64,000 bases of DNA from Tardiphaga alba (GTDB taxonomy: Bacteria; Pseudomonadota; Alphaproteobacteria; Rhizobiales; Xanthobacteraceae): the NCBI RefSeq assembly GCF_018279705.1, contig NZ_CP036498.1:5721001-5785000 (forward strand), given 5' to 3'. The notes below the pieces were generated by a model. That model did no database searches and was not told the origin of the DNA. It saw only the letters and a list, made by a program, of their open reading frames with translations. Of this stretch, positions 36,152 through 45,343 are shown piece after piece (position 1 is the first letter of the stretch; every line of letters starts with the position of its first letter). Both the position numbers and the translations under genes were made by a program.

Positions 36152-37837
36152 ATGCAATCGAGAGTGGCAATCATTGGCACCGGCCCCACGGGTATCTACA
36201 CGCTTGCTGGGCTCGTCGGCCATATGGTGCCGATGGAGATTTCCATCTTCGAAGTCGAAGCGGAGCCGGGAAAAGGCACCCCATATCATCCCGATGCCAA
36301 CGACCGAATCATGTTGGCAAACATCGCAAGCGTCGAACTTCCTCCGATCACCCAATCTTTGACCGAGTGGCTTTCAGGTCTCCCAGACCAGGAGCTCTTC
36401 AGATTGGGGATCGCTCGGACCGCAATCAGCGAGCGCGAATTTTACCCCCGCGTCGTCCTCGGTGAATTTCTGCAAACGCAATTTCGCGCACTCGTCGATG
36501 TCGGAACGGCCAACGGCCACTCGATCGTGGTTCGATCCTGTCATCGCGTTGTCGATATCCGTCTCAATAACGACGACATTTTCCTGAGTGCGGAGACTTT
36601 GGCGGGAGAGCGAAAGGATTACGCCTTCGACCACGTCGTGATGGCAACCGGCCACAACTGGCCGGACAGGACCGAAGTGAAGCCCGGCTACTTCATTTCC
36701 CCTTGGCCAGCAGGCGATCTCAAGGCGATTGCACCAGGGCCAGTCGGCATTCTAGGCACCTCCCTAAGCGCGATCGATGCGCTTATGACCGTCTCGACGG
36801 CACACGGCGTCTTCTACAGGGACGCCGCCGGTCAGCTTCAATATGCACCGTCGGCGGGCTCCGAGACTCTGCACGTGACCATGATGTCGCGAAAAGGCCT
36901 GCTTCCGGAAGCCGATTTCCATTGCGAGTATCCGTATCGGCCATTGACGATTTGCACGCCCAACGCCGTGGCAGACGCCATTGCCGCAGGAAAATCGCAG
37001 CTTTTGGACCGGGCTTTCGATCTGTTCGCGCGCGAGCTTGCGGCGTGCGATCCTGATTACGCGGCGCATGTCGCACTTTCCTCCTTGAATGCCGACAACT
37101 TCGCCAACGCATATTTCGCGGACCGCGATGAAGCGGATCCATTCGCTTGGGCCGCGCGCAATCTGGCGGAAGCCGAACACAACAAACGTCACAACGTCAC
37201 TGTTGAATGGCGCTATGCCATCCTGCGGATGCACGAAGTGATCGCGAAGATCGTACCGCATCTCGATGAAGACGACTTGAAGCGGTTCGGACGGGGACTG
37301 AAGACGATTTTCATTGATGATTACGCGACGGTCCCGCACCTGTCGATCGAGCGCATGCTTGCCCTTCACCGAGCTGACAAGCTCAGCATCATGCGGCTCG
37401 GATCGGGCTACGAACTCGACACGGACAGCGTGGAGATCGGCGCGCGCATACTGCTCGACGAGCAAACGCATGACTTCGAGGCGTTTATCGATGCGACCGG
37501 GCAATCCGCGCTGTCGGTACGCGATCTTCCCTTTCCGAGCTTGCTGTCGCAGGGCGCCGTCAAGCCCGCCAAAACATTGACATCCGCCGAACAAGCCGAC
37601 TTATCGGATCCCGCCTACAAGTCAACGGGCGGCATCGAGCTTGACGCTCAATATCGGCCGATCGTCACAGCACCCTTGTGCGCGAACCTGTATTGTGCGG
37701 CGATCCCTTTCCTTCTCCACAAGTCGCCTTTTGTTCAAGGAATAACAAGCGCCAAGGAAATCGGCGACATTGTATCGGCGGCGATCCGCGGCAACGCGAC
37801 GGACACCACGCCGTCGCTGATCCTCGAAAGCGCATAG
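36152..37837 (+). CDS. FAD/NAD(P)-binding protein
   Basis: 561 residues. Begins MQSRVAIIGTGPTGIYTLAGL with the dinucleotide motif GTGPTG at residues 9-14. GKGTPYHPDANDRIMLANI follows, as in the FAD/NAD(P)-binding family whose members work near MOSC or molybdenum-linked enzymes. DHVVMATGHNWP and GTSLSAIDAL are the second cofactor-binding parts, and EAFIDATGQS closes the FAD domain. Redox reaction unknown. Convergent with the MOSC gene, only 2 bp between their stops. Confidence 0.82.
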   Translation: MQSRVAIIGTGPTGIYTLAGLVGHMVPMEISIFEVEAEPGKGTPYHPDANDRIMLANIASVELPPITQSLTEWLSGLPDQELFRLGIARTAISEREFYPRVVLGEFLQTQFRALVDVGTANGHSIVVRSCHRVVDIRLNNDDIFLSAETLAGERKDYAFDHVVMATGHNWPDRTEVKPGYFISPWPAGDLKAIAPGPVGILGTSLSAIDALMTVSTAHGVFYRDAAGQLQYAPSAGSETLHVTMMSRKGLLPEADFHCEYPYRPLTICTPNAVADAIAAGKSQLLDRAFDLFARELAACDPDYAAHVALSSLNADNFANAYFADRDEADPFAWAARNLAEAEHNKRHNVTVEWRYAILRMHEVIAKIVPHLDEDDLKRFGRGLKTIFIDDYATVPHLSIERMLALHRADKLSIMRLGSGYELDTDSVEIGARILLDEQTHDFEAFIDATGQSALSVRDLPFPSLLSQGAVKPAKTLTSAEQADLSDPAYKSTGGIELDAQYRPIVTAPLCANLYCAAIPFLLHKSPFVQGITSAKEIGDIVSAAIRGNATDTTPSLILESA

Positions 37838-37839
37838 CG

Positions 37840-38616
37840 TCAACTCAATTCGAAGTCGTCCCCGACAGACAGAACGCCCGTCTCCGCCACCGTGCAATAT
37901 GCGCCCAGCCGCCTCCGGTTTCTCCGCAGGATCGTACGGAGGATTTCTGGGTCGTCCTCGATGCCCGGTTGAGGGATGATTGTCATTCCGCAGCGGGTCG
38001 CTTCCTCCTCAACCGCCATGACGACATCCTGCGTACGACCCCGCTTCCCGATCCACGCCGCTTCGGCGAAGCAGATATCCTCATCGTTGGAGTTCGATCG
38101 CAACAGGATGTTGGGCCGAAACCTGCGGACGTCCACTGAATGCACCTCCCGCAGTTGGGCCAAATATCGAAGCGACCCAGTGGTCAATAGATGGATGGGA
38201 AAGTGCGGCTGGCGATGCTGGAGAGACGGGAAATCCGTGACGTGCGGTTCCGATCCTATTTGTCCAATGCCAACCTCGAATCCGAGGAAATCCGAAAGGT
38301 AGATCGGCGCGCTCGCAGCACTTAACTCAATTTCGTTGCTATCGGGAAAGCGGATCGTAATAGTGCCATCTTCGGTGCGCGTGGCGATCAACGACAGTGC
38401 CTTGTGCCACCGACAATCCTTTTCGGGCGCCGCCGGCGCTTTGGATGCCGCGTCGAAAAGGCCATACATCCTGTCGCCCACCAGCCCCTGCGCGCCGACA
38501 ATTGCTGACGAAACGGCCTCTCCGCCGATCGAGGCGACGGGATATCGCCAGAGTCCAGCAATGCGGTAGGAAGTCTGCAAATCTTGAAACTCCAGATTTG
38601 GCAGACAACCTTGCAA
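37840..38616 (-). CDS. MOSC domain protein
   Basis: 258 residues. N-terminal MOSC barrel (IAGLWRYPVASIGGEAVSS, GLVGDRMYGLFDA) and C-terminal MOSC domain (VDVRRFRPNILLRSN, WIGKRG) with the conserved cysteine in EEEATRCGMTIIPQPG near residue 212. MOSC proteins handle sulfur or N-hydroxylated substrates with molybdenum cofactor, as in YcbX/mARC. Its redox partner could be the adjacent FAD protein. Confidence 0.85.
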   Translation of the reverse strand: MQGCLPNLEFQDLQTSYRIAGLWRYPVASIGGEAVSSAIVGAQGLVGDRMYGLFDAASKAPAAPEKDCRWHKALSLIATRTEDGTITIRFPDSNEIELSAASAPIYLSDFLGFEVGIGQIGSEPHVTDFPSLQHRQPHFPIHLLTTGSLRYLAQLREVHSVDVRRFRPNILLRSNSNDEDICFAEAAWIGKRGRTQDVVMAVEEEATRCGMTIIPQPGIEDDPEILRTILRRNRRRLGAYCTVAETGVLSVGDDFELS

Positions 38617-39138
38617 GCACGGTCGCGTTCCGACGGGGAAGCAACTCGCTAGGCGGCGCTTGTGCAGGCAGTAGTGGTATCAGTTCTCGCTTGGTCGCAA
38701 CACAGCGCTACAGCGCGATATTGCTTTCCGTGAGGTCACTTAGTGGAAATGGTCATCTTCTCGATGTAAAGCTGCATCCACCTAATGTCTGCTTTGCGCC
38801 AAGAGTAGCCTATACCCCAAGTATCTTGCCCGGCTTTTACGCTTGATGCCTCCATAAGTCAGGCTTTGGTGCTGTCGTTAATCGGCTGCAGCCAGCAAAC
38901 CTAGCCCTGGGTCGGTCGTGAGGCTTATCGGCAATAGTTACCAGCATTTCGGCCTACGCTAGACAATACTTGTGAATTCGTTTGCAATGTTTGAGGGCGC
39001 TCAGACATTCCGAATACATTCAAGACTCGTCCAATCTATTGGCGCAACTTGTTGCACCCCACCGGAGTAGAAGATCGACGCATAATCTGACACGCTAGTC
39101 GCTCAAAATGCTCCAGCGCTTGAAACAGACCCTACCCT
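38617..39138. other. gene-free, AT-richer stretch
   Basis: No gene supported. Base composition is lower in GC than the flanks, as in 40.3-40.8 kb, which fits recently acquired DNA around the recombinase-like gene. Confidence 0.5.
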
Positions 39139-40293
39139 CTAAAAGCCTCTTCTAGACATTAACTTACGCGCCATGACACGAAGAGAGAAGACCTCAAGTC
39201 GCAAACGCATATTGGCGACGAGCTTTGCAGAAGGGATCGGAATGTTCTTGATCTCGTCATCCTGCCATGCTGCGCGACGATGATGATAAGATGCCCGATT
39301 GAATTCCAGACAAATGGTTCCCACCAGTGCGGCCACGTCTTCCTCTGCACACTTAGTCCGCATATTTTCGATGAACTGATAACGGGCGCTCTCCAAACTA
39401 TATGGCGCCTGCAACCTCGGAATTGCAGCTTTACACGCCCTACTCAAGAGAGCGTTCGCTTCACTCTGCTTCTTCGCGAACCTGCCCGAGGTGGCCCAAC
39501 TGCGCCCACGATCTACCATTCGTGCGATGGACGCCAAAACCTCTGGATTGAAATTGGAGATGTCAAGAGATCGATAAGACCAGGCAGAATACTCCGGATC
39601 AACCTCGGAGCTAACCACATGCAACCAGATCGACGATTTCCCGACTTGCTCGATGTCTGTGAGGGCCCATTCCTGTGGCGAGAGCCCCGTGTGCAGGCTA
39701 GAGACAAGCCAATCCTCCGCACAATCCGATCCACCATACAGCGTGCTTGCCCGAAGAAATTTCCTAACGACATTGTGGTGGTGATAATCAAATCTGGTTG
39801 GCACATTGGAATTTTGCCGCGCGCGTGACCTGACTCCAGCCTCGACCGACAGCATCGCCAAGGCTTCCCCTCTGCTGTGGTCCGGAAATGTCTCGATCAA
39901 CGCTGTCGCGAACGCATAGTAGTTGCGCCTTGTGCTCAGATCCAGCAACGGCTCACGACCTAGGATCCAACTGGCAAATGCTAGAGGACTCAGTCGGTCC
40001 TTCGAGCACGGCAATCCCGTTTCATGAGCGTACAGCGAAAACAGTCTCTCTCCACGCCTCAAATATTCAGCTCGCATCGCAGATGTCGCCTCGTAGAGAC
40101 GAGGCTTTTGAGCCAATGGAGATGCGTCTCCCCCATCCGTGATCTCATGCTTATTCCGCCAGCGACGGCGATATTCCTGGCGCGTCCTTTCAATACCTTC
40201 TCGGGCCTTATTGATCGCTGCGAAGTCTGGCCCCTTGGGCTCGCACGCTCCACTCGCTGCGCTCTGATCAAGTAATCGAACGACCCCATCCAT
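39139..40293 (-). CDS. divergent tyrosine-recombinase-like protein
   Basis: 384 residues from ATG 40293. The layout is that of a phage integrase: a helical core-binding-like region (EYLRRGERLFSLYAHETGL, PLAFASWILGREPLLDLS, YYAFATALIETFPD), then SSLHTGLSPQEWALTDIEQVG where integrases have TGLRxxEL, and YQFIENMRTK ... AALVGTICLEFNRASYHHRR where they have HxLRH and the GH...Y end. The first catalytic arginine is replaced by Ser, and the HxxR box and LGH are not clear, so it is either inactive or from a distant family. This assignment is by pattern only. Confidence 0.45.
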   Translation of the reverse strand: MDGVVRLLDQSAASGACEPKGPDFAAINKAREGIERTRQEYRRRWRNKHEITDGGDASPLAQKPRLYEATSAMRAEYLRRGERLFSLYAHETGLPCSKDRLSPLAFASWILGREPLLDLSTRRNYYAFATALIETFPDHSRGEALAMLSVEAGVRSRARQNSNVPTRFDYHHHNVVRKFLRASTLYGGSDCAEDWLVSSLHTGLSPQEWALTDIEQVGKSSIWLHVVSSEVDPEYSAWSYRSLDISNFNPEVLASIARMVDRGRSWATSGRFAKKQSEANALLSRACKAAIPRLQAPYSLESARYQFIENMRTKCAEEDVAALVGTICLEFNRASYHHRRAAWQDDEIKNIPIPSAKLVANMRLRLEVFSLRVMARKLMSRRGF

Positions 40294-40296
40294 CAA

Positions 40297-41026
40297 TCGC
40301 GTTCCTTGCGCTTACGGAGGGATCGTAAGGTGTGAATGCGAAAGCTCCAACGATCCTTTCACATCGTTGAAACGCTAGATGGACGATTCAAGGACCCGCT
40401 CTTTATGCCATTGAAAATAATAGCTATTTTCTAATTTCACACTGTCTTACCGGTGAATCACCTTGTTTACGACGTCGATCAACGAGGAACCGAGCAAGCC
40501 ATCGCGCGACGATAACGCTCGGATTGTCTATGATGAGTTGTCTCCGGTGGCGATAAGAGTTGTCTCTGCGTGTACTAAGTAACGGGGGGCGCAAGTCGGA
40601 TGTCTCCCCACAAACGTTCCCACTGTAAGTAAAGCCCGCCAATCTCGGAGCCTCTCTCAACATCCCTCTTCAAAGGCCAAGCAGTTTACCGATGCGACAC
40701 GCGACTGTGCCTCGACAAAGCATACGAAGAATTCCCCAATTTTTGTCACACCGTCCCCTCACCTCTTTACCGCCCGACGAGCCGACATGAGCTCGAAAGC
40801 CAGCGCCGCCTTCACCTCGTCAGACAGCCGGGGATTTGCGAGACCCCAAAGCCGTTTCTGCACGACGAGGTATCTCCCGTCTGGCTGAGCGGATGCTGCA
40901 ACGCCAAGGGCGAATTCACCGCGAAGCGCCCGTTCGCCGACAGCCGGAGCGGACCACCAACTGCCGCGTCAAACGGCGCCCCTTTTGCACGCTCTTCCGA
41001 TGACCGGAGGCCGCTCGCGTCCAAGA
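40297..41026. other. gene-free, AT-rich stretch with an inverted repeat
   Basis: No gene supported. At 40413-40431 there is a perfect repeat GAAAATA-ATAGC-TATTTTC, upstream of the recombinase-like gene (starts 40293), which could be an operator or part of its promoter. Confidence 0.45.
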
Positions 41027-41994
41027 TTACCCGGAGCGGCTTGCCGTCATTAGTCGAGCCGCTCCAAGACGCCGCCTCGTCGAGAAGCGCTCATATGCCG
41101 TGCGCTTTTCGACGATCGGGCGGAAGTCGCTGCGGCGCACGGCCCCGCGTAGGAATTCGACTTCGTCCGCGACGCCGTCTTTTTCGACGTCACAGAACCA
41201 GCACCTCGGACCAGATTGGGCGTCGCCGTTCCAACTGTAACCCCGGCTCTTAAGTGCGCTCTTGCACTCGAAGGGGGCGCCGTCGGCCCAGGCCCGCCAT
41301 GTTGTCCGACGGGAGCGATCGAGAAGCTGCTCCATTGCGGGCCTTCGGTGCTCGGTAATTGCTGCGCCAGGATCTCCACCGCGGCGAAGCAGTCGTCCGC
41401 TGCCCGGTGCCCTTCGAAAAAGAAGCCCGTGCGCATGGCGAGATAGGCGAGTTTCGATCCCTCGTAGCCTTCCCTCGCCCAATCGACGTCTGCCATCGAG
41501 CATGCCCACGGCTTTTTGGCGACGTCGCCGATTAGCTTTTCGACGAACTTGCGGTCGAAGGCGGCATTGTGCGCGATGATGAGATCGGCCTCGGCAATCA
41601 ATGCAACAGCCTTCGCGAGATCGAGCTTCTTGCCCACGACCATCTCGTCAGTGATCCCCGTCAAGACGGTAACCGCCGCCGGGATCTGCCTCGTCGGTTG
41701 TCGCAAGTTCACGAAAGCCTCGCCAACCTCGAAGATCCGACCATCAAGGCCGTAGACGACAGGCAGCAGCGCGAGTTCGATGACCTCGTCGCTTTTGGGG
41801 TCTAGGCCGGTGGTCTCGACGTCTACGAGCAACGCACGCCGGGTCGGCGATCCGTCTCGAGGCTCGAAGATCGACCGCGGCTTTAGGCGCTGCAGTACGC
41901 GAAAATCGCAGCTCGCCTGCAGCAACGCTGCCATCCTACCCAGATCGTCGTTCTCGGCGATTATGTCGTCTTCTGTACTCAAATGGGCTTTCAC
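41027..41994 (-). pseudogene. DnaQ-like 3'-5' exonuclease, frameshifted
   Basis: From GTG 41994 (SD GGAG) the N-terminal 220 codons are a DEDD exonuclease: ALLVDVETTGLDPKSDEVIE (first two acidic residues), TGITDEMV, LIIAHNAAFDRKFVEKL and EGHRAADDCFAAVEIL with the last catalytic Asp/His. Near 41345-41370 the frame is lost: the family tail continues in another frame as MEQLLDRSRRTTWRAWADG, FECKSALKSRGYSWNGD, RCWFCDVEKD and AYERFSTRR. The frame as written reads on in nonsense to 41050. The nuclease core itself may still fold. Confidence 0.75.
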
Positions 41995-42122
41995 AAACTT
42001 TCTCCACCCGCCTCGGATGGAACCGATCATCCAGCCAACACGTGAACTTGACGAAGCACGGCAGTTAGTGCGCCCCACCGCCGCCGCGGTCCGTCTCATC
42101 GAGACCGTCTACTCCTATGAGT

Positions 42123-44360
42123 TTATGCTCGGAGTGCCTTCCAAGAATTCTGTTCAGCCATGAGCCGTGCCACCGCGACGCCGTCGATCCGGCCGAACTC
42201 GACGAGAACTTCTGCGACTGCTTGCAGCGCACCGCGATGCCGCTGTAGTAGAGCGCGACAAGCATCCTCCGCCTTCAACAATTCTTCACCGGCGGCGCGG
42301 CGGATCTCGGAATAGGTCAACAGCTCGTCAGTGCGCTCCCGAGATGCGAGATAAAGCAACGGGTGCGGACCTGAGTGTCCGATCGAACCCGCCATGGCGG
42401 CCGCCATCGCGCCGGCGATCTGCAAGTCGGATCCCGGCACCCCACCGGATCCGTGTCCGCAATCGCCGAGCAAGAGTATTTCCGCCGTGCGGCCCGCGAG
42501 CAGTACCTGCAGACGCCGGGCATAGTCCTCATACGTGCCGGCAGCATCCAGATCCCTAGTTCGGACAACGCGACCGCCAATGCGCGACGACACTGCGATG
42601 GTGGCGTGCACACCATCGGCACCGTTCAGCAACACTTCGATAACGATGTGGCCGGCTTCATGCACAGCCGAACGGCGCCGCTGCACGTCGGACATATCGT
42701 GCGTGCTGCTAACTGCATTTCGAAGATCTCCATAAGTCAAGCTGCGACCTCCGTCCCGGCGCGCCATGCGGCGTGCGTCCGCGACAACACGCTCGACGTC
42801 AGCACCTGCGCCTCCCAGCGACCGTTCGCAAATGTCCGTCAGATCTTCATTTTTAAGATCGTCACCGAGCCTTACGCGAAACATGCGCTCCAACGTAGCG
42901 AGGTCTGGAAGTTTGATCTCGATCACCGGATTCAGGCGGCCTGGCCGAACCAATGCGGGATCGCATCGACTGACGTCGTTACATGCACCGATGATGATTA
43001 GGTGGCCTTGCGACGCTAGGCCGTCTACCTGCTCAAGCAACGCGTTCACGACTTCGATTTGGTAGTCTTTGTGCGAGTGCGTCAACTCCGCGCGATTTGG
43101 AAATGAATCGAACTCGTCGATGAACAAGACGCAGACCGGATCGGCCAATGCTCGCGCGCGATCGAAATCCTGTTTCATCGCCCTGAGCAAATGTCCAAGA
43201 TGTCCTTCACCTGAACCCTGCCATTGCGCTAAACTGGCGGTTACCAGAGGAAACTTCGCTTCTGCGGCAAACACTTTCGCAAACGTCGTCTTACCGGTGC
43301 CGGGTGGGCCATTCAAAGCGATCTTCGCAGATATCGAACTGAACGGAATCTTTTTGCGCTTCCACGCTTCGACATCGTCGATTGCCGAACGGGCCCAATT
43401 GACCGCTTCATCCATACCGTGCAATTGATCGAGTGTCAGGTCGCGTGAATCGCGTGTTGCATTCTTTTCCGCGGCGAGACGCTCAAGAGCCGTGATGCAG
43501 ACGGTCGGCTTGCGATCGAACCTAACTGCGATCGCGATGTCCGCCATGCTCGTGACCGAAGCAGCAGCCGACGTCAATCGCTTGCGGCACTTCCGTCCGC
43601 TCACGATTTCAATCGTCCGCGTGATCGTGGCGGAGTCAAGACGCGACAGCGTGAGGCGGTGAGTGCAGGCGCGTTGGAGTTCGGCGGGAAGGTGAGCCTC
43701 AGCCCCCGGCGTAAAAGCGAAGACTGGCACCGCCAAAGCGAGCGCCTCCAACACGCTGCGACGGATGTCGTCTACATCGCGAGGTTTCGCAGGTGACCGG
43801 ACGACCATATATGCCGCGTCGTGTCGGCCATGCCTGAGACCGCCCGCGGAGATTTTCGCGCATGCGGCGGCCGAGGGTAGCATGACGTCCCTCCAAATCA
43901 GGGCGATCCGCTCCAGCAGTTCGAGATCGGTCACATCGACAAGCACCACAGGAGATCCGTCCCGGATCTCCTGAGCCAGGCCGATGGAAGCGTCGATCGC
44001 GTCGGCAAGCGCCAGCTTAGCCGCCACATCGATGGCAGTGACGGCGACGATGTCCGGCGCCTTGAAGGCTACGGTCGCACCTTTGTGGTCGTCGTCGTCA
44101 TGGTCAAATTTGCGAAGGGCGGCAAGGCCGGTGACACCCCTCACTTCGGGCGGTACGGATATCTGAAGTTCGTCAGCGCGCTTCGCTTTCGTCGTCAACA
44201 TGCTACGTCGGTAGACACGAGCGGCTTCGGAGCTCTTGCGATGGACTTCTGCTGCCACCGGCCCCATAGCCGGTGGTGCTTCGGATTTCTTGGTGGTGGC
44301 GATGCCGGAGGTGCTGTTGGCACGCCCGCGATTTACGCCGGATTTGTTATTAGTCTTCAT
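42123..44360 (-). CDS. soluble FtsH-like AAA+ zinc metalloprotease
   Basis: 745 residues from MKTNNKSGVNRG (ATG 44360). Residues 100-300 are a unique N-terminal domain with a P-loop-less ATPase look (DGSPVVLVDVTDLELLERIA). AAA+ module: Walker A GPPGTGKT (351-358), Walker B CVLFIDEFDS (Asp/Glu 415-416), arginine finger RPGRLNP (about 475). Peptidase-M41-like domain: SAVHEAGHIVIEVLL with HExxH at 567-571, and GSDLQIAG (Asp near 645) as the likely third zinc ligand. FtsH normally has two N-terminal membrane helices; none is present here, so it is cytoplasmic. Last gene of a minus-strand unit that includes two micro-ORFs and a 171-residue protein. Confidence 0.82.
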   Translation of the reverse strand: MKTNNKSGVNRGRANSTSGIATTKKSEAPPAMGPVAAEVHRKSSEAARVYRRSMLTTKAKRADELQISVPPEVRGVTGLAALRKFDHDDDDHKGATVAFKAPDIVAVTAIDVAAKLALADAIDASIGLAQEIRDGSPVVLVDVTDLELLERIALIWRDVMLPSAAACAKISAGGLRHGRHDAAYMVVRSPAKPRDVDDIRRSVLEALALAVPVFAFTPGAEAHLPAELQRACTHRLTLSRLDSATITRTIEIVSGRKCRKRLTSAAASVTSMADIAIAVRFDRKPTVCITALERLAAEKNATRDSRDLTLDQLHGMDEAVNWARSAIDDVEAWKRKKIPFSSISAKIALNGPPGTGKTTFAKVFAAEAKFPLVTASLAQWQGSGEGHLGHLLRAMKQDFDRARALADPVCVLFIDEFDSFPNRAELTHSHKDYQIEVVNALLEQVDGLASQGHLIIIGACNDVSRCDPALVRPGRLNPVIEIKLPDLATLERMFRVRLGDDLKNEDLTDICERSLGGAGADVERVVADARRMARRDGGRSLTYGDLRNAVSSTHDMSDVQRRRSAVHEAGHIVIEVLLNGADGVHATIAVSSRIGGRVVRTRDLDAAGTYEDYARRLQVLLAGRTAEILLLGDCGHGSGGVPGSDLQIAGAMAAAMAGSIGHSGPHPLLYLASRERTDELLTYSEIRRAAGEELLKAEDACRALLQRHRGALQAVAEVLVEFGRIDGVAVARLMAEQNSWKALRA

Positions 44361-44383
44361 GGTATTTCCATTCGGAGATAGCG

Positions 44384-44443
44384 TTAGGGAGGATGCACCT
44401 GCGGGTTCAGGCCTCTGGCGAAGTAGTTTGTGAGATCGGACAT
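44384..44443 (-). CDS. 19-residue micropeptide, copy B
   Basis: MSDLTNYFARGLNPQVHPP, stop TAA, 23 bp before the AAA+ protease start. GGAGA precedes its ATG at proper spacing. It shares residue 1, FAR at 8-10 and QVHPP at 15-19 with copy A, at identical length. In the shared FAR codons the third bases differ (TTC/TTT, GCC/GCA), as expected if the peptide is selected. Confidence 0.55.
   Translation of the reverse strand: MSDLTNYFARGLNPQVHPP
44385..44402. repeat. 18-bp direct repeat, copy 1
   Basis: TAGGGAGGATGCACCTGC; identical copy at 44489-44506, offset 104 bp. On the minus strand the repeat encodes the shared peptide ending QVHPP and part of the stop codon. Confidence 0.9.
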
Positions 44444-44487
44444 CGATGTCTCCGTTGTGGTGATGGCGAGGTCGGCGACTTTGCATG

Positions 44488-44547
44488 CTAGGGAGGATGC
44501 ACCTGCCACGTTCCGAGTCTTGCAAAGGACGGAATGAAAGTGTTCAT
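44488..44547 (-). CDS. 19-residue micropeptide, copy A
   Basis: MNTFIPSFARLGTWQVHPP, stop TAG. Its ATG (44547) overlaps the TGA of the 171-residue gene, preceded by a strong AAGGAGA. Second copy of the pair with 44384-44443. Could be a leader peptide, a precursor peptide or a small partner of the protease; the sequence cannot tell. Confidence 0.55.
   Translation of the reverse strand: MNTFIPSFARLGTWQVHPP
44489..44506. repeat. 18-bp direct repeat, copy 2
   Basis: Identical to 44385-44402; ends inside the stop region of micropeptide copy A. Confidence 0.9.
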
Positions 44548-45062
44548 CATAGGTCTCCTTCGATGCGACGGACGCGTTCGACACTTTCATCGAGTTCGGG
44601 CCACGCCTGCCGGAAATTGTGCGCAAGCCACGACGCTGCGATACAGAGGCGGTCGATGCGATCGATCGGCATGCGTTTGATCAAGCTTGAGAGCACCAAG
44701 GTCGCCGCAGTGTCGCCGCGGAGAACGTTGTGCAGCAGCACGGTCATCGTGAGATCCGTGCGCACCGTGATCCGGCCGGGGACGCCCATAGTAAGAGCCA
44801 GCTTGATCGCACAAGCCGCATCGCCTGCAATAGCGGCACGCCAAATCGCCATGGTTGAAGATGTCCGTCGCATGCATTCATTGACGGCGTGACGGTGATC
44901 ACGATGGAACGCGTGTGCCGGCACGGACCGCCACAAAACAGTGGCCTGTTGCCAACTCGTCGGCCGTTCGTCGAAGAAGCGCGCCGCGATAGAGTTCGGC
45001 CGCTTGAGTTTGAGTGCGCGGCCGTCGTCAATACGGCCTTTCTCATCCAGTTCGCTACGCAT
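44547..45062 (-). CDS. 171-residue protein of unknown function
   Basis: ATG 45062 has GGAGAACT upstream. The product is mainly helical: ATVLWRSVPAHAFHRDHRHA, TMAIWRAAIAGDAACAIKLA, VLLHNVLRGDTAATLVLSSL and CIAASWLAHNFRQAWPELDE. The alternating helix pairs are reminiscent of ankyrin- or TPR-type scaffolds, but no consensus is met. It is coupled to micropeptide A and lies in the unit ending with the AAA+ protease, so it may be a regulator or adaptor of that enzyme. Confidence 0.55.
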   Translation of the reverse strand: MRSELDEKGRIDDGRALKLKRPNSIAARFFDERPTSWQQATVLWRSVPAHAFHRDHRHAVNECMRRTSSTMAIWRAAIAGDAACAIKLALTMGVPGRITVRTDLTMTVLLHNVLRGDTAATLVLSSLIKRMPIDRIDRLCIAASWLAHNFRQAWPELDESVERVRRIEGDL

Positions 45063-45095
45063 GACAAAGTTCTCCTGTTCGCGCCGGATGGCGCG

Positions 45096-45254
45096 TTACG
45101 ATCCGTTTGGATCGCGTTGGTATTTGCTCTGGATCCCGACTGTCGCGAGATTTCCACGTTTCACGGTCAGTGTAGTCTCCGCCGGTCGTTCGTTTGGTGA
45201 GCGTTTCTGGCGTTGTTCATCGGGAGCGATGATGGAGATGCAGAAGCAATGCAT
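45096..45254 (-). CDS. possible 52-residue protein
   Basis: MHCFCISIIAPDEQRQKRSP, then a basic helix-strand tail ending YQRDPNGS. It fills the 280-bp gap between the 171-residue gene and the phage-type gene on the same strand. Weak ribosome binding site; no family. Confidence 0.3.
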   Translation of the reverse strand: MHCFCISIIAPDEQRQKRSPNERPAETTLTVKRGNLATVGIQSKYQRDPNGS

Positions 45255-45343
45255 CCCCATCATCTCATTAGGCGGACCACACCATTGCTCGCCGGGCCAC
45301 GCCCCGCCACGCCCTACCAAACCGTGGCATCGGTAGCTTTTGG

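Noticed and set aside
40424..40663. 79-codon minus-strand frame in AT-rich DNA
   Set aside because: No ribosome binding site, no recognisable segment, stretch looks non-coding on both strands.
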